From Chromatiales bacterium (GTDB lineage Bacteria; Pseudomonadota; Gammaproteobacteria; Chromatiales; Chromatiaceae), in NCBI GenBank assembly GCA_024762485.1, contig JANTHH010000145.1, positions 1 to 6,890 of the forward strand: a stretch of DNA of 6,890 nucleotides, written 5' to 3'. Shown in pieces: positions 1 to 6,073 of the stretch. Every line of letters starts with the position of its first letter. Position 1 is the stretch's first letter. The translations under genes were made by a program, and so were the position numbers. The notes beneath the pieces were generated by a model. That model had not been told where the DNA came from. It was given only the letters and a program-made list of their open reading frames with translations, and did not search any database.

Positions 1-299
1 TTCAGGTGTGCGCCGTAGTCCCGCACGTTCTCGCCCACCTGGGCGGCCAGCTCGCGGGTTGGCGTCAGCACCAGTGCACGGGGCTGCTTGCCCTTGCGCT
101 CGCGCTGGCTCAGCAGCTGCAGCAGCGGCAGCGAAAAGGCTGCGGTCTTGCCGGTGCCGGTCTGGGCCCCGGCGAGTACGTCGTGCCCATCGAGCACGAC
201 GGGGACTGCCTGTGCCTGGATGGGCGTGGGGGTGCTGTAGCCCTGTTTTTCAATGGCGCGCAACAGCTCATCGGCGAGGCCGAGTTGTTCAAAAGACAT
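1..299 (-). CDS. rhlE: DEAD-box ATP-dependent RNA helicase, RhlE type (N-terminal part, cut by window edge)
   Basis: The minus-strand frame from ATG at 299 gives 99 codons before the window ends. Family landmarks appear in order: the start MSFEQLGL typical of RhlE, the Q motif (GYSTPTPIQ, about residues 20-28), the Walker A motif I (AQTGTGKT, about 46-53) and motif Ia (PTRELAAQV, about 80-88). DEAD-box proteins use ATP to unwind short RNA duplexes; RhlE acts in the cytoplasm in ribosome assembly and RNA decay. The start is supported by an AGGA sequence 7 bases upstream and by the exact match to the family's usual N-terminus. The DEAD motif and the RecA-like domain 2 lie outside the window, so intactness cannot be judged. 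RhlE, SrmB and DeaD are close relatives; the N-terminus fits RhlE best. Confidence 0.93.
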   Translation of the reverse strand, partial: MSFEQLGLADELLRAIEKQGYSTPTPIQAQAVPVVLDGHDVLAGAQTGTGKTAAFSLPLLQLLSQRERKGKQPRALVLTPTRELAAQVGENVRDYGAHL

Positions 300-427
300 A
301 ATCATTCCTGATTTGGACCCGCCCCAATGACCAGGCCAGTCTGGGCAGGTGAAGATAAGGTATTCAGGTGAACCGAAGGGAGAACAGATCACGAGAGGCG
401 CGCCGACCGGCTGACGCGAAAGTGTGC

Positions 428-433
428 ATTGTA
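428..433 (-). promoter_or_regulatory. Possible -10 element upstream of the RhlE-type helicase gene
   Basis: On the minus strand these bases read TACAAT, five of six matches to the sigma-70 -10 hexamer. It would give a leader of about 120 bases before the helicase ATG. No convincing -35 hexamer is seen 16-18 bases upstream, so the call is weak. Confidence 0.22.
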
Positions 434-647
434 CGCCATATGGGGGCATGGCAGGTGTTTTTCATCCCCTCACCGCTGAACGGGCAGTCCTGCATCGTAA
501 TCAGGCGGTGATTTCCGGCAGTCATTCGGGGCCCAGGGAGATGATTGCGGATGATAGAAACCAATAAGGACCATTAACGACCATGACGATGACCGGCATC
601 ATGGATGACGCTTGTCGACACCATGCACTCAGCACAAACGATGGATT

Positions 648-821
648 TCATTGGGTGCGATCCGTCCAGAACCCTGCGGCTGCCGCTGCGACAGAGACCG
701 CCACCCGACGAGCGCCGACCTTAACCGGCTCGGGAGCAGCCTCTTTGTAGCCGTAGTCCACCGCCATCGCCAGGATCCCGTGTGGCAGGTTGTTCGAACC
801 CGCAAAATGGACGACATGACA
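648..821 (-). pseudogene. Possible decayed coding remnant (57 codons, no proper start)
   Basis: The minus-strand frame between stops at 822-824 and 648-650 reads like ordinary protein. It contains a segment FAGSNNLPHGILAMAVDYGY, then KEAAPEPVKVGARR and an Ala/Val-rich run, with mostly G or C in third codon positions. There is no start near its upstream end; the first internal ATG is at 767 and has no clear ribosome binding site. I do not recognise the family. It is best described as a gene fragment left by deletion or frameshift. It could also be chance coding-like sequence in GC-rich DNA. Confidence 0.3.
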
Positions 822-871
822 TCATGCGGACAATGGATTTCGTCCGACGGCAGTACCCTGCAGGCATGGAC

Positions 872-1018
872 TCAACCCATCAGATCCCAGGGGACGATCT
901 CGCCCACCTGATCCCGCAGAGATCGACCATCGATTTGTAACTCTGCCAATTCATCGTCGCCCTCACTGTTGCGAATGGTCGGGTATGGGGCTGATGCGGG
1001 AGGCAGCCTCGTGGCCAC
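872..1018 (-). CDS. Putative 48-residue overlapping small ORF of unknown function
   Basis: A minus-strand frame begins at GTG (1018) inside the 3' end of the repeat-containing gene and runs past that gene's stop to a TGA at 872-874. The part beyond the overlap (SEGDDELAELQIDGRSL and on to VPWDLMG) is acidic and looks protein-like, with G/C-ending codons. It may be a translationally coupled small gene, a C-terminal extension of the upstream gene lost through a single-base frameshift, or a remnant connected to the decayed frame at 648-821. The GTG start has no convincing ribosome binding site. No family is recognised. Confidence 0.28.
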   Translation of the reverse strand: MATRLPPASAPYPTIRNSEGDDELAELQIDGRSLRDQVGEIVPWDLMG

Positions 1019-1433
1019 GTGCCACGAAGGCATCCACTGCATCACCATGTGCCTGGATCAACCGCACCACTTCCGGATCGTCACTCAACTCAACGACCTC
1101 GACACCATCCGGCAACAGCTGGATGTCCATGGTGATGGCATCGGCATGATCGAAGATCGTCACATACAGTGGGTCCCAGCGTCGCAGGCCAAAACCTTCC
1201 TGCAGGCGCCGGTGCATGGCCGGCACGTGATCATGCAGCAGTGCGACCACTGTGGGATCGTCCGAGCGGGTCACCGAGCGAATGCCCTGTGGCAGTTTCT
1301 CCAGCCGACGTTCAATGGATTGATGCCGATCGAGCAGGCGATGAAAGATATCCTTATCGTGCTGATGGCGGCCTTGCATCTCACCGCCGGCTGCACCCGG
1401 CCCGCCCCGGTGTCTGTTACGTTGTCTTTGCAT
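963..1433 (-). CDS. Conserved hypothetical protein, His-rich, with two internal repeats of ~50 residues
   Basis: This 156-residue soluble protein has no signal peptide or membrane segment. After a basic, Gly-rich N-terminus (residues 1-24) it contains two copies of one unit, about residues 28-80 and 92-141. Each unit has a leading helix, then LPxG(I/V), a Val, SDDPxVVxL and a His-containing helix (LLHDHVPAMH at 65-74; LIQAHGDAV at 125-133). From memory it resembles small proteobacterial proteins with the same paired SDDP..V.L...H pattern and no assigned function. The repeated histidines (67, 69, 74, 96, 129, 141) could bind a metal or haem, which is inference. The ATG at 1433 is chosen because AGAGAGGG sits 7 bases upstream; the ATG at 1439 is too close to that site. 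It is third in the channel operon, 29 bases after the preceding gene. Confidence 0.72.
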   Translation of the reverse strand: MQRQRNRHRGGPGAAGGEMQGRHQHDKDIFHRLLDRHQSIERRLEKLPQGIRSVTRSDDPTVVALLHDHVPAMHRRLQEGFGLRRWDPLYVTIFDHADAITMDIQLLPDGVEVVELSDDPEVVRLIQAHGDAVDAFVARGHEAASRISPIPDHSQQ

Positions 1434-1462
1434 ACCCATGCCCTCTCTGCTGGCCCGAATGA

Positions 1463-1852
1463 TCAGGCGGCAATACCTTTGACCCATTTCTCCATCGCCT
1501 CATTGGCGACCGGCATGGGGGCTTCAAGGAAGGAGACAACGAAGCGGTCATCGTATTCAGCGATACCAATGGAGCGGGGACGCACGGCAAGCATCTCCGG
1601 CTTGGGCAGGTGGGTGCCAAAACAGAACACCACGTCAGCGGCTGCAACGATGCCGTCGGCGATCTCTCCATTCTCCAGCGACCTGGTGTGCGCATAGTGA
1701 TCGAAATCGGCGATATGACGGGCCACCTTGTGTTCATCGATACGCTGTTTCAGGTACGCCAATACCGCGTCGGCATTCTTGTAGGGCGTCTCGTTCTTCT
1801 GCACTTCCAGCATGAACACCGGATATTTTTCCTGCAGCATGGTTTGTTTCAT
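1463..1852 (-). CDS. Conserved hypothetical 129-residue soluble protein (DUF6858-like)
   Basis: The protein starts MKQTMLQEKYPVFMLEV and has no signal peptide or membrane helix. A Lys/Asp-rich helical region (about residues 20-42) is followed by HIADFDHYAHTRSL (about 46-59), a hydrophobic strand VVFCFG (about 74-79), then LAVRPRSIGIAE (about 88-99) and a C-terminal helix around EKWVKGIAA. This matches my memory of a small conserved family in sulfur-oxidising and denitrifying proteobacteria, which I believe is filed as DUF6858; I could not verify the accession. No reaction is known. The ATG at 1852 has a weak GAGA-type binding site. The gene lies 63 bases after the channel gene and 29 bases before the repeat protein, which suggests co-transcription and a cytoplasmic role linked to the channel. 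Confidence 0.78.
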   Translation of the reverse strand: MKQTMLQEKYPVFMLEVQKNETPYKNADAVLAYLKQRIDEHKVARHIADFDHYAHTRSLENGEIADGIVAAADVVFCFGTHLPKPEMLAVRPRSIGIAEYDDRFVVSFLEAPMPVANEAMEKWVKGIAA

Positions 1853-1915
1853 GATTTGTTTCTCGTCTTGTTTCTGTAAGTCAGTTAAGGGATTCAGGCC
1901 GGCCTGCTCACCGCA

Positions 1916-2887
1916 TCAATGATCGGGCAGACAGATGCGATGGCGTGTGATGGCCAATGCAGTGCGTACCAGCAACATGATCACCACGGCAGAGAGGATC
2001 AGCAGCAGCCCGCTACCGATCAGCTGGTAGCCGAGCACGTCGGTGTGATCGAACATCACCATGCTGGCAATGCTGATGGCGGCCAGTGGAAAGGAATAGG
2101 CCCACCAGGAGAGGAAAAAACCCAGCCGGGCAAAACGCGGCACCTGCGTGAACAACAGCAGGGTCAGGAACAACCCGCTGTAGTAGAGGACCCGCGCGAA
2201 GGCATCCAGCTCGCCGGTCAGTCGCATATAGGCAATGAAGCCGACAGCCGGTGGCGCGATCAGGATGAACAGCGTCGGCAGCAGTTTCTGATCAATCGGG
2301 TGATGGAACAGGATACGGTTGAAAATGATGGTCATGAGGATGATCCAGAACATCAGTCCGACACTGAAAAAGAACCAGGAAACGTCCATGTAGCCCAGCG
2401 ACACACCCGCCACCGGCACCAGCACGTTACCCACCGCGGGGATAAACCAGGCCGGGTTGATGTGCGCAATCTTGAAGTGTTCGTGGTGCATCCAGATCGT
2501 GACCACATAGAGCGTGAATGCCAGGTGCAGCACCACGCCCAGCATCCACAAGGGGCGGCTGATGGCCAGGTCGATGGGCATGAAGGCGATCGCCAGCAAC
2601 AGCAGACTGATGGAGATGGTCGGGAAAAAGTTCAGCTTGACCGGATGCTTCAACTCAGCCGCCACCGCATCCCGGAACAACAGGATCTTGCCTGCATAGG
2701 TCACCGCCAGGGCGACAAATATGCTGGCGGTGATACCGATCATCCAGATGTTGATGTGCAGGTCGGTGCCCAGCAGATGCTGCACCTTCTCCCAGGCGAT
2801 GGTCAGGCCCGCGAGGCCCATCACCATGGAAAAGAAAGAGATGGGGAAATTTTCCAATCGCCCGCTGTATGGCTTTTCTTCTGACAT
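1916..2887 (-). CDS. TehA/SLAC1-family anion channel or transporter
   Basis: This 323-residue membrane protein has about ten hydrophobic helices and short polar links. Helix 1 contains SFFSMVMGLAGLTIAWEKV, helix 5 NPAWFIPAVGNVLVPVAG, and helix 9 FFLSWWAYSFPLAAISIASM, which carries a phenylalanine in the area where this family has its pore-gating Phe. These features and the length fit the voltage-dependent anion channel family (Pfam PF03595: bacterial TehA, plant SLAC1, fungal Ssu1 sulfite exporter). Members pass small anions such as chloride, nitrate or sulfite across the inner membrane; the substrate here is unknown. The start at 2887 is preferred over the ATG at 2902 because GAGGGG (2895-2900) sits 7 bases upstream. 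It is first in an apparent three-gene operon. Resistance to tellurite should not be inferred from the family name. Confidence 0.9.
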   Translation of the reverse strand: MSEEKPYSGRLENFPISFFSMVMGLAGLTIAWEKVQHLLGTDLHINIWMIGITASIFVALAVTYAGKILLFRDAVAAELKHPVKLNFFPTISISLLLLAIAFMPIDLAISRPLWMLGVVLHLAFTLYVVTIWMHHEHFKIAHINPAWFIPAVGNVLVPVAGVSLGYMDVSWFFFSVGLMFWIILMTIIFNRILFHHPIDQKLLPTLFILIAPPAVGFIAYMRLTGELDAFARVLYYSGLFLTLLLFTQVPRFARLGFFLSWWAYSFPLAAISIASMVMFDHTDVLGYQLIGSGLLLILSAVVIMLLVRTALAITRHRICLPDH

Positions 2888-2894
2888 CTCGGCG

Positions 2895-2900
2895 CCCCTC
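2895..2900 (-). promoter_or_regulatory. Ribosome binding site fixing the channel gene start
   Basis: GAGGGG on the minus strand lies 7 bases before the ATG at 2887. It overlaps the codons after the alternative in-frame ATG at 2902, which itself has only an AT-rich upstream sequence. The later start is therefore preferred. Confidence 0.7.
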
Positions 2901-2926
2901 ATAATTAAAATTAATGCCTGAGCAAA

Positions 2927-2967
2927 ATTCTAAGATATTCGCGCAAAGAGTCATTGAAGATTGTCAA
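2927..2967 (-). promoter_or_regulatory. Putative class II FNR/DNR-type promoter of the channel operon
   Basis: Minus-strand bases 2967 to 2954 read TTGAC-AATC-TTCAA, eight of ten matches to the FNR/DNR half-site consensus TTGAT-N4-ATCAA. A -10 hexamer TAGAAT (five of six matches) lies at 2932-2927, 21 bases further on. That puts the box centre close to -41, the position used by FNR-family activators at class II promoters. No good sigma-70 -35 lies 17 bases from that -10, as expected for an activator-dependent promoter. The box also contains TTGACA, so a plain -35 reading is possible, but no -10 is well placed for it. Binding by FNR, DNR or another Crp/FNR-family protein is inference. Confidence 0.5.
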
Positions 2968-3047
2968 TCTGCCGTCTAAAAAGCAGCCACCGTGCTGACG
3001 CACGGCGTCTACCCGACGCCAGACGTCGAAACGATGAAAGCAGGCGG

Positions 3048-3410
3048 GGAAACAGGGGCCTTGCAACCCCCGCAAAGTCGTTCCAACGATTTCGAGAGGC
3101 GCCCCGCAGCACGGGGGCCGACAGCGACATGCGGGTTCGCGGATGACATGGTCACGACCCATGACACGAGCATCCGCCGGTGTTGTCGGGCATTCTCACG
3201 CAGTCGCAGCGTCTACCGCTGTCAGCCCGACACCACCAAGGACGCCCCGGTGATCGAGGCATTGCCGGCGCAGTCAATCCCTATCCGCAGCATGATTTCT
3301 GCCAACTGTTCATGAACACCCGGCCAGAGGGACATTATCAACCTGCCTGCCACACGCATCATCCGCACGCGTCATCTCACCGCCGCCTGGCACGGCTATC
3401 CGCCTGCAGA
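3048..3410 (+). mobile_element. Degraded IS3-family insertion sequence remnant, left copy
   Basis: The clearest part is a plus-strand fragment of the OrfB transposase from about 3160. It reads TSIRRCCRAFSRSRSVYRCQ, then PDTTKDAPVIEAL, the usual segment before the DDE catalytic domain. Frameshifted continuations follow (NPYPQHDFCQLFMNTRPEGH around 3278-3340, corresponding to the NPRxGFxKLFxxLRxxGH region; then traces of the HKRVxR region to about 3410). Ahead of it, about 3048-3105, lies sequence resembling the leader of the right copy (AAACAGGGGC, then CCCC-CAAA-TCGT and TCxAGAGG). OrfA and the start of OrfB are deleted and the DDE core is absent, so it is inactive. The span 2971-3047 before it holds nothing I can identify. 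Confidence 0.62.
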
Positions 3411-4346
3411 TCAGGCAATCACGCTAGCATCGAGGTTGCGCTGGATGAGGCTGATGCCTTGCTCGATAACGGCTGAATAGACCTGGATGATCTCGGTGGC
3501 GAAACGGAACAGCATGTGACTGTCGATGTCGATCGACTCGGGCAGCAGGATTTGCTCTTTGATCAACACCAGTAAATCAACCAGCTTGTGTTCGTGCAGC
3601 AGCGTCTCCATCAGAGCGGGCAGGCTCTTGAGAGTTTCCCTGGACAAACCGCGATGCGTGGTCCGTATCCTCTCTTTCTTATGAATGATGGTCTGCAATA
3701 ACTGGTTCAGCATCACCTTCTGGTCCGGCTCGCATCGCCCGAGCACGGCCATGTGCACCGATAGCCCCCGGGTCCGGGCGATGTTCTCGATCAACATGGG
3801 AATATCCCTGGTCACCAGTTCCACGACCTTCAGCTGATCGTCGCTGACGACGCCTAGCGGTGCTGCTGTCGTTCTCCCCTCTGCCGACACCGTGATGTCT
3901 TGGTTGGTCGGTGAGAAATACCGTGCATCCTCCACGATCTCAATCAACACCGCCATCAGCTGCTCAATCAGCTCGTTATGGAACTCGAAGTTGCCAATGA
4001 CCCCGTCTTCCCGCCACTTGGAAACGAAGACCTCCCATCTCTCCTCGATTTCCCGGCATTGATCATCGGGCATGATGTAGCCGAGAAGTGCGTTGAGGCT
4101 ACGGATGATGTTGAGCCTCGTGGTGATGTCCTGCCGCAGCGTGCTGACCTGACCAGTGAAGCTTTCATCTCCCTCAAGTAATGCCAGGCTGGCCCCGCGA
4201 TGCTGCTGAATGGCGATGATCAGTGGGTTGATGTGGCGCACCAGAAGCAGCACGCGATGCTGTCTTACGTACTCTGACAGCAAGTCTGTTGTCGCAGACC
4301 CGGGCGGGACCTCTTGCTGTAGATGATTGCTACTCTTCACTGCCAT
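3411..4346 (-). CDS. All-helical protein with two NIT-like (nitrate/nitrite-sensing-like) segments
   Basis: This 311-residue protein has no signal peptide or membrane helix and is predicted helical almost throughout. Two segments look like the NIT-domain signature (helix, then Q/E-R-G-x-S): INPLIIAIQQHRGASLALLE at about 40-59, and DIPMLIENIARTRGLSVHMA at about 181-200. They are separated by a linker rich in Ser, Thr and Gly (about 146-168), suggesting two related helical bundles. Known NIT domains sense nitrate or nitrite and are joined to output modules such as ANTAR (NasR), histidine kinase or cyclic-di-GMP domains; none is seen here. The ATG at 4346 is preferred to the GTG at 4394 because the protein-like sequence begins there; AAGGGA lies upstream at somewhat long spacing. 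The gene is bracketed by IS3 remnants. Ligand and role are unknown. Confidence 0.72.
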   Translation of the reverse strand: MAVKSSNHLQQEVPPGSATTDLLSEYVRQHRVLLLVRHINPLIIAIQQHRGASLALLEGDESFTGQVSTLRQDITTRLNIIRSLNALLGYIMPDDQCREIEERWEVFVSKWREDGVIGNFEFHNELIEQLMAVLIEIVEDARYFSPTNQDITVSAEGRTTAAPLGVVSDDQLKVVELVTRDIPMLIENIARTRGLSVHMAVLGRCEPDQKVMLNQLLQTIIHKKERIRTTHRGLSRETLKSLPALMETLLHEHKLVDLLVLIKEQILLPESIDIDSHMLFRFATEIIQVYSAVIEQGISLIQRNLDASVIA

Positions 4347-4401
4347 TAACAAGGATTCCCTTTCGAGATGGACGCCCACAACGCTAGAACGCACTGGTTG
4401 T

Positions 4402-4421
4402 GGATCTTAGCTGTCAGATCC
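4402..4421. repeat. Short inverted repeat upstream of the NIT-like gene
   Basis: GGATCT (4402-4407) and AGATCC (4416-4421) are perfect 6-base arms around an 8-base spacer. They lie 56 bases upstream of the ATG at 4346 and beside the end of the right IS remnant. It could be an operator or part of an IS boundary; there is no T-run, so it is not a terminator. Confidence 0.3.
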
Positions 4422-4431
4422 CGTGAAAAAC

Positions 4432-4770
4432 AGGGGGCATATCCCTACTTTCAGGGCTGCGAGTGTGATCCTCCCCAAAATCGTCCCAGTCATTTCTAGA
4501 GGTTCTACGAGAGAATGCGTCACCGGGGCGAACCCGACGCACAAATCGCGATTCACCGAACATCAAATCATCACAATCCTGAAGGCTGTCGTGTCTGCCT
4601 ACCTCTAATCTGAGACAGTTGCAGCGTTTATCGCTGCAAGCCTGACACGGCCAAGGACAACCCCGGTGATCGAGGCTCTGCTGGACGCGGTCGACTAAAT
4701 TCGGGGGGGATACACGGTGAACCGCTTCACCCGTGACGCTGGGGGCACGTCGTCATCGGTCTCCAACCGC
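4432..4770 (+). mobile_element. Degraded IS3-family insertion sequence remnant, right copy
   Basis: On the plus strand, 4540-4605 encodes HKSRFTEHQIITILKAVVSA, the characteristic N-terminus of IS3-family OrfA (normally starting M-K-K-SRFTE-QII). It is fused in frame to upstream leader sequence. After a stop at 4606-4608 the sequence jumps to an OrfB fragment at 4617 (SCSVYRCKPDTAKDNP). That fragment carries one extra base near 4661-4665 and then reads VIEALLDAVD before a stop. Weak, frameshifted OrfB similarity (YTVNRF, then GHVVIGLQPR in another frame) continues to about 4770. Most of OrfA, the OrfB start and the DDE domain are missing. About 50 of 60 bases from 4617 match 3202 onward in the left copy, with one indel. 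Confidence 0.7.
4713..4735. repeat. Imperfect hairpin within the right IS remnant
   Basis: CACGGTGAA (4713-4721) and TTCACCCGTG (4726-4735) pair with one bulged base around a CCGC loop. It lies 40-60 bases past the stop of the dioxygenase gene on the minus strand. No T-run follows on either strand, so it is at most a processing or stability element. Confidence 0.3.
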
Positions 4771-4773
4771 GTA

Positions 4774-5646
4774 CTATTTTGACCGTGAGCTCAGCGAGCG
4801 CAATCTCCTGTAGAGCACCGGCGGCAACCAGTCCTTCAGATAATTACGACGGTTGAACCTCGATACCCGCTGCCTGATCTCACGCTCATCGTCCGGACGT
4901 GCCGCATACATGGTGGTATGCGCAGGCACCTCTTCGTAGACCCGCTCCGATGCCGTGTAGTAATAGAGCGCAATGGAACGACGCGTTACCCCCTCCGGTG
5001 TGGTCAATGGATCTGGATGACCGTGGAACGAATCGGCATCCGTATTGAAGATCACACAACGGTTGAACAGCGGCGGGACGCTCTTCACCTTCCTGCTGAC
5101 GCCCCGGTTCCAGATCTCCAGATCGCCACCATAGGCCGCATCCCAATCCTTGTTCAGGTAGATCAGCATGTTCAGCCGGCGCCGCAGTGCCAGCTGCTCG
5201 TTGATCCGGAAGTCGGCATGGATGCCCAGGCGACCGCCGGCCGAGATCTCGTGAAAACCCCCGCCATTGAAGTACGGATCGGAGATTAATCCCTTGATTC
5301 CGGTGAGACCCTCCAGGAACTGCAGCACCGGCGCCGAATTGAAGAAACAGAAGACGCTCCGCAGGTACGCGTTGCAATCATCCGGAGCCACCTGGCGCTT
5401 GCCCGCGCCGGTATAGCCGCCGGCATAGTGCTTGTCCCCGGCCATGGGCGCCGCCGGAAATTCGGCCAGGATGCGCTCCGCCAGGGGTGCAGGCAGGAAG
5501 TCATCGAGCACGATATGTGGATAGGGTCGCGCGGAACGATAACGATCAGAAATGTCTTCACCGAACGACCGGGCCATCGCAGGCTCGAGATGAAGCCCCT
5601 GCTCCAGGTCCACGGGCAGGGTTACCGATAATGCTTCAAGTTCCAT
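4774..5646 (-). CDS. 2-oxoglutarate/Fe(II)-dependent dioxygenase (prolyl 4-hydroxylase-like fold)
   Basis: The 290-residue product has the double-stranded beta-helix signature of the 2OG-Fe(II) oxygenase superfamily (Pfam PF13640 type). Visible are the HxD iron ligands (GIHADF, His143 and Asp145), then RRLNMLIYLNKDW and GGDLEIW (about 155-179). The distal region SFHGHPDPL (about 206-214) supplies the third iron ligand, probably His208, and RRS (222-224) supplies the Arg that binds 2-oxoglutarate. The N-terminal part has the usual PYPHIVLDDFL entry strand (about 42-52). Such enzymes couple oxidation of 2-oxoglutarate to hydroxylation of a protein, sugar or small molecule; the substrate is unknown. 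The frame stays open upstream to a GTG at 5781, inside the preceding gene. The ATG at 5646 is chosen as the first ATG after that gene's stop, although no clear ribosome binding site precedes it. It follows the small secreted-protein gene by 67 bases and may be co-transcribed. Confidence 0.86.
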   Translation of the reverse strand: MELEALSVTLPVDLEQGLHLEPAMARSFGEDISDRYRSARPYPHIVLDDFLPAPLAERILAEFPAAPMAGDKHYAGGYTGAGKRQVAPDDCNAYLRSVFCFFNSAPVLQFLEGLTGIKGLISDPYFNGGGFHEISAGGRLGIHADFRINEQLALRRRLNMLIYLNKDWDAAYGGDLEIWNRGVSRKVKSVPPLFNRCVIFNTDADSFHGHPDPLTTPEGVTRRSIALYYYTASERVYEEVPAHTTMYAARPDDEREIRQRVSRFNRRNYLKDWLPPVLYRRLRSLSSRSK

Positions 5647-5713
5647 GGGTGCGTCACACAAGACCAGCGGAGTGACATCATACCCGGCCGCGTAGGAACA
5701 ATTGAAATCCAGC

Positions 5714-6052
5714 CTACTCGGTGATGTAACCCCAACTCCAGCTCTCAACCGTCCCGTAGATGGAACAGTCACCCGTCCCACGCGCCCAGATGCGCTTTCC
5801 GGAGGAATTTGCGGTTAGCGCCAGTGACAGTATTCCCTGGCCACCTGGCGTATTGGTGTCGAAAGCCAGGTGGCTGGCGTGAGTGCTACAGGTCGCCGGA
5901 CTGTTTACGAGTGCAGTATCAAACTGGATATAGCCCTTGCCACTCTTGTCCACTCGCACCTTCGTGACCAGATATTTATTCGCATCCCCCACTGCCCACC
6001 CCTGACTCGGCACCGCAAGAAAAACCACCAAACAAAAAACCAGCTTATTCAT
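5714..6052 (-). CDS. Small secreted protein with two mature cysteines, paralogue A
   Basis: This 112-residue protein has a Sec signal peptide (MNKLVFCLVVFLAVPSQGWA, cleavage likely after residue 20). The mature domain of about 92 residues is probably mostly beta. It has a repeated strand pattern, cysteines at 55 and 96 that could form a disulfide in the periplasm or outside the cell, and the motif GILSLALTANSSGKRIWARG (about 73-92). It resembles uncharacterised small exported proteins of gammaproteobacteria of the form C...FD...G...L..ALxA..SGK......C....E, by memory only. AGGA lies 8 bases before the ATG at 6052, which supports the start. The gene at 6658-6299 is a diverged paralogue, and the dioxygenase gene follows 67 bases downstream. 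Confidence 0.78.
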   Translation of the reverse strand: MNKLVFCLVVFLAVPSQGWAVGDANKYLVTKVRVDKSGKGYIQFDTALVNSPATCSTHASHLAFDTNTPGGQGILSLALTANSSGKRIWARGTGDCSIYGTVESWSWGYITE

Positions 6053-6073
6053 TTAGAATATCCTTATCATTAA

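Larger units (their letters stand above)
300..871. other. Stretch without an intact gene
   Basis: Between the helicase start and the small frame ending at 872 there is no open frame with both a start and convincing protein-like composition. The part next to the helicase (300 to about 450) is probably its leader and promoter. The part from 648 to 821 holds a minus-strand frame that looks formerly coding and is listed separately. I see no tRNA, no intrinsic terminator with a T-run and no mobile element end here. Confidence 0.5.

Noticed and set aside
785..802. TTCGAAC flanked by GC-rich bases, like a tRNA T-loop
   Set aside because: The flanking 5-base stems do not pair on either strand and no acceptor or anticodon arm is present.
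969..1697. Long plus-strand open frame (242 codons) across the repeat-protein and DUF genes
   Set aside because: It crosses two well-supported minus-strand genes, its translation has no family resemblance, and the minus-strand frames show motifs, start sites and coding composition.
1919..2884. Plus-strand open frame opposite the channel gene
   Set aside because: Its translation is an improbable Gln/His/Asp-rich sequence, a typical antisense shadow of hydrophobic membrane-helix codons.
2992..3315. Plus-strand open frame of about 107 codons as an intact gene
   Set aside because: Only its C-terminal part resembles anything, and that part is an OrfB transposase fragment that soon loses frame; it belongs to the IS remnant.
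4713..4735. Hairpin past the dioxygenase gene as an intrinsic terminator
   Set aside because: Stem is imperfect and no T-run follows on the transcribed side.
5647..5781. N-terminal extension of the dioxygenase from a GTG at 5781
   Set aside because: It would overlap the end of the secreted-protein gene by 68 bases, and the extra residues do not match the dioxygenase family.
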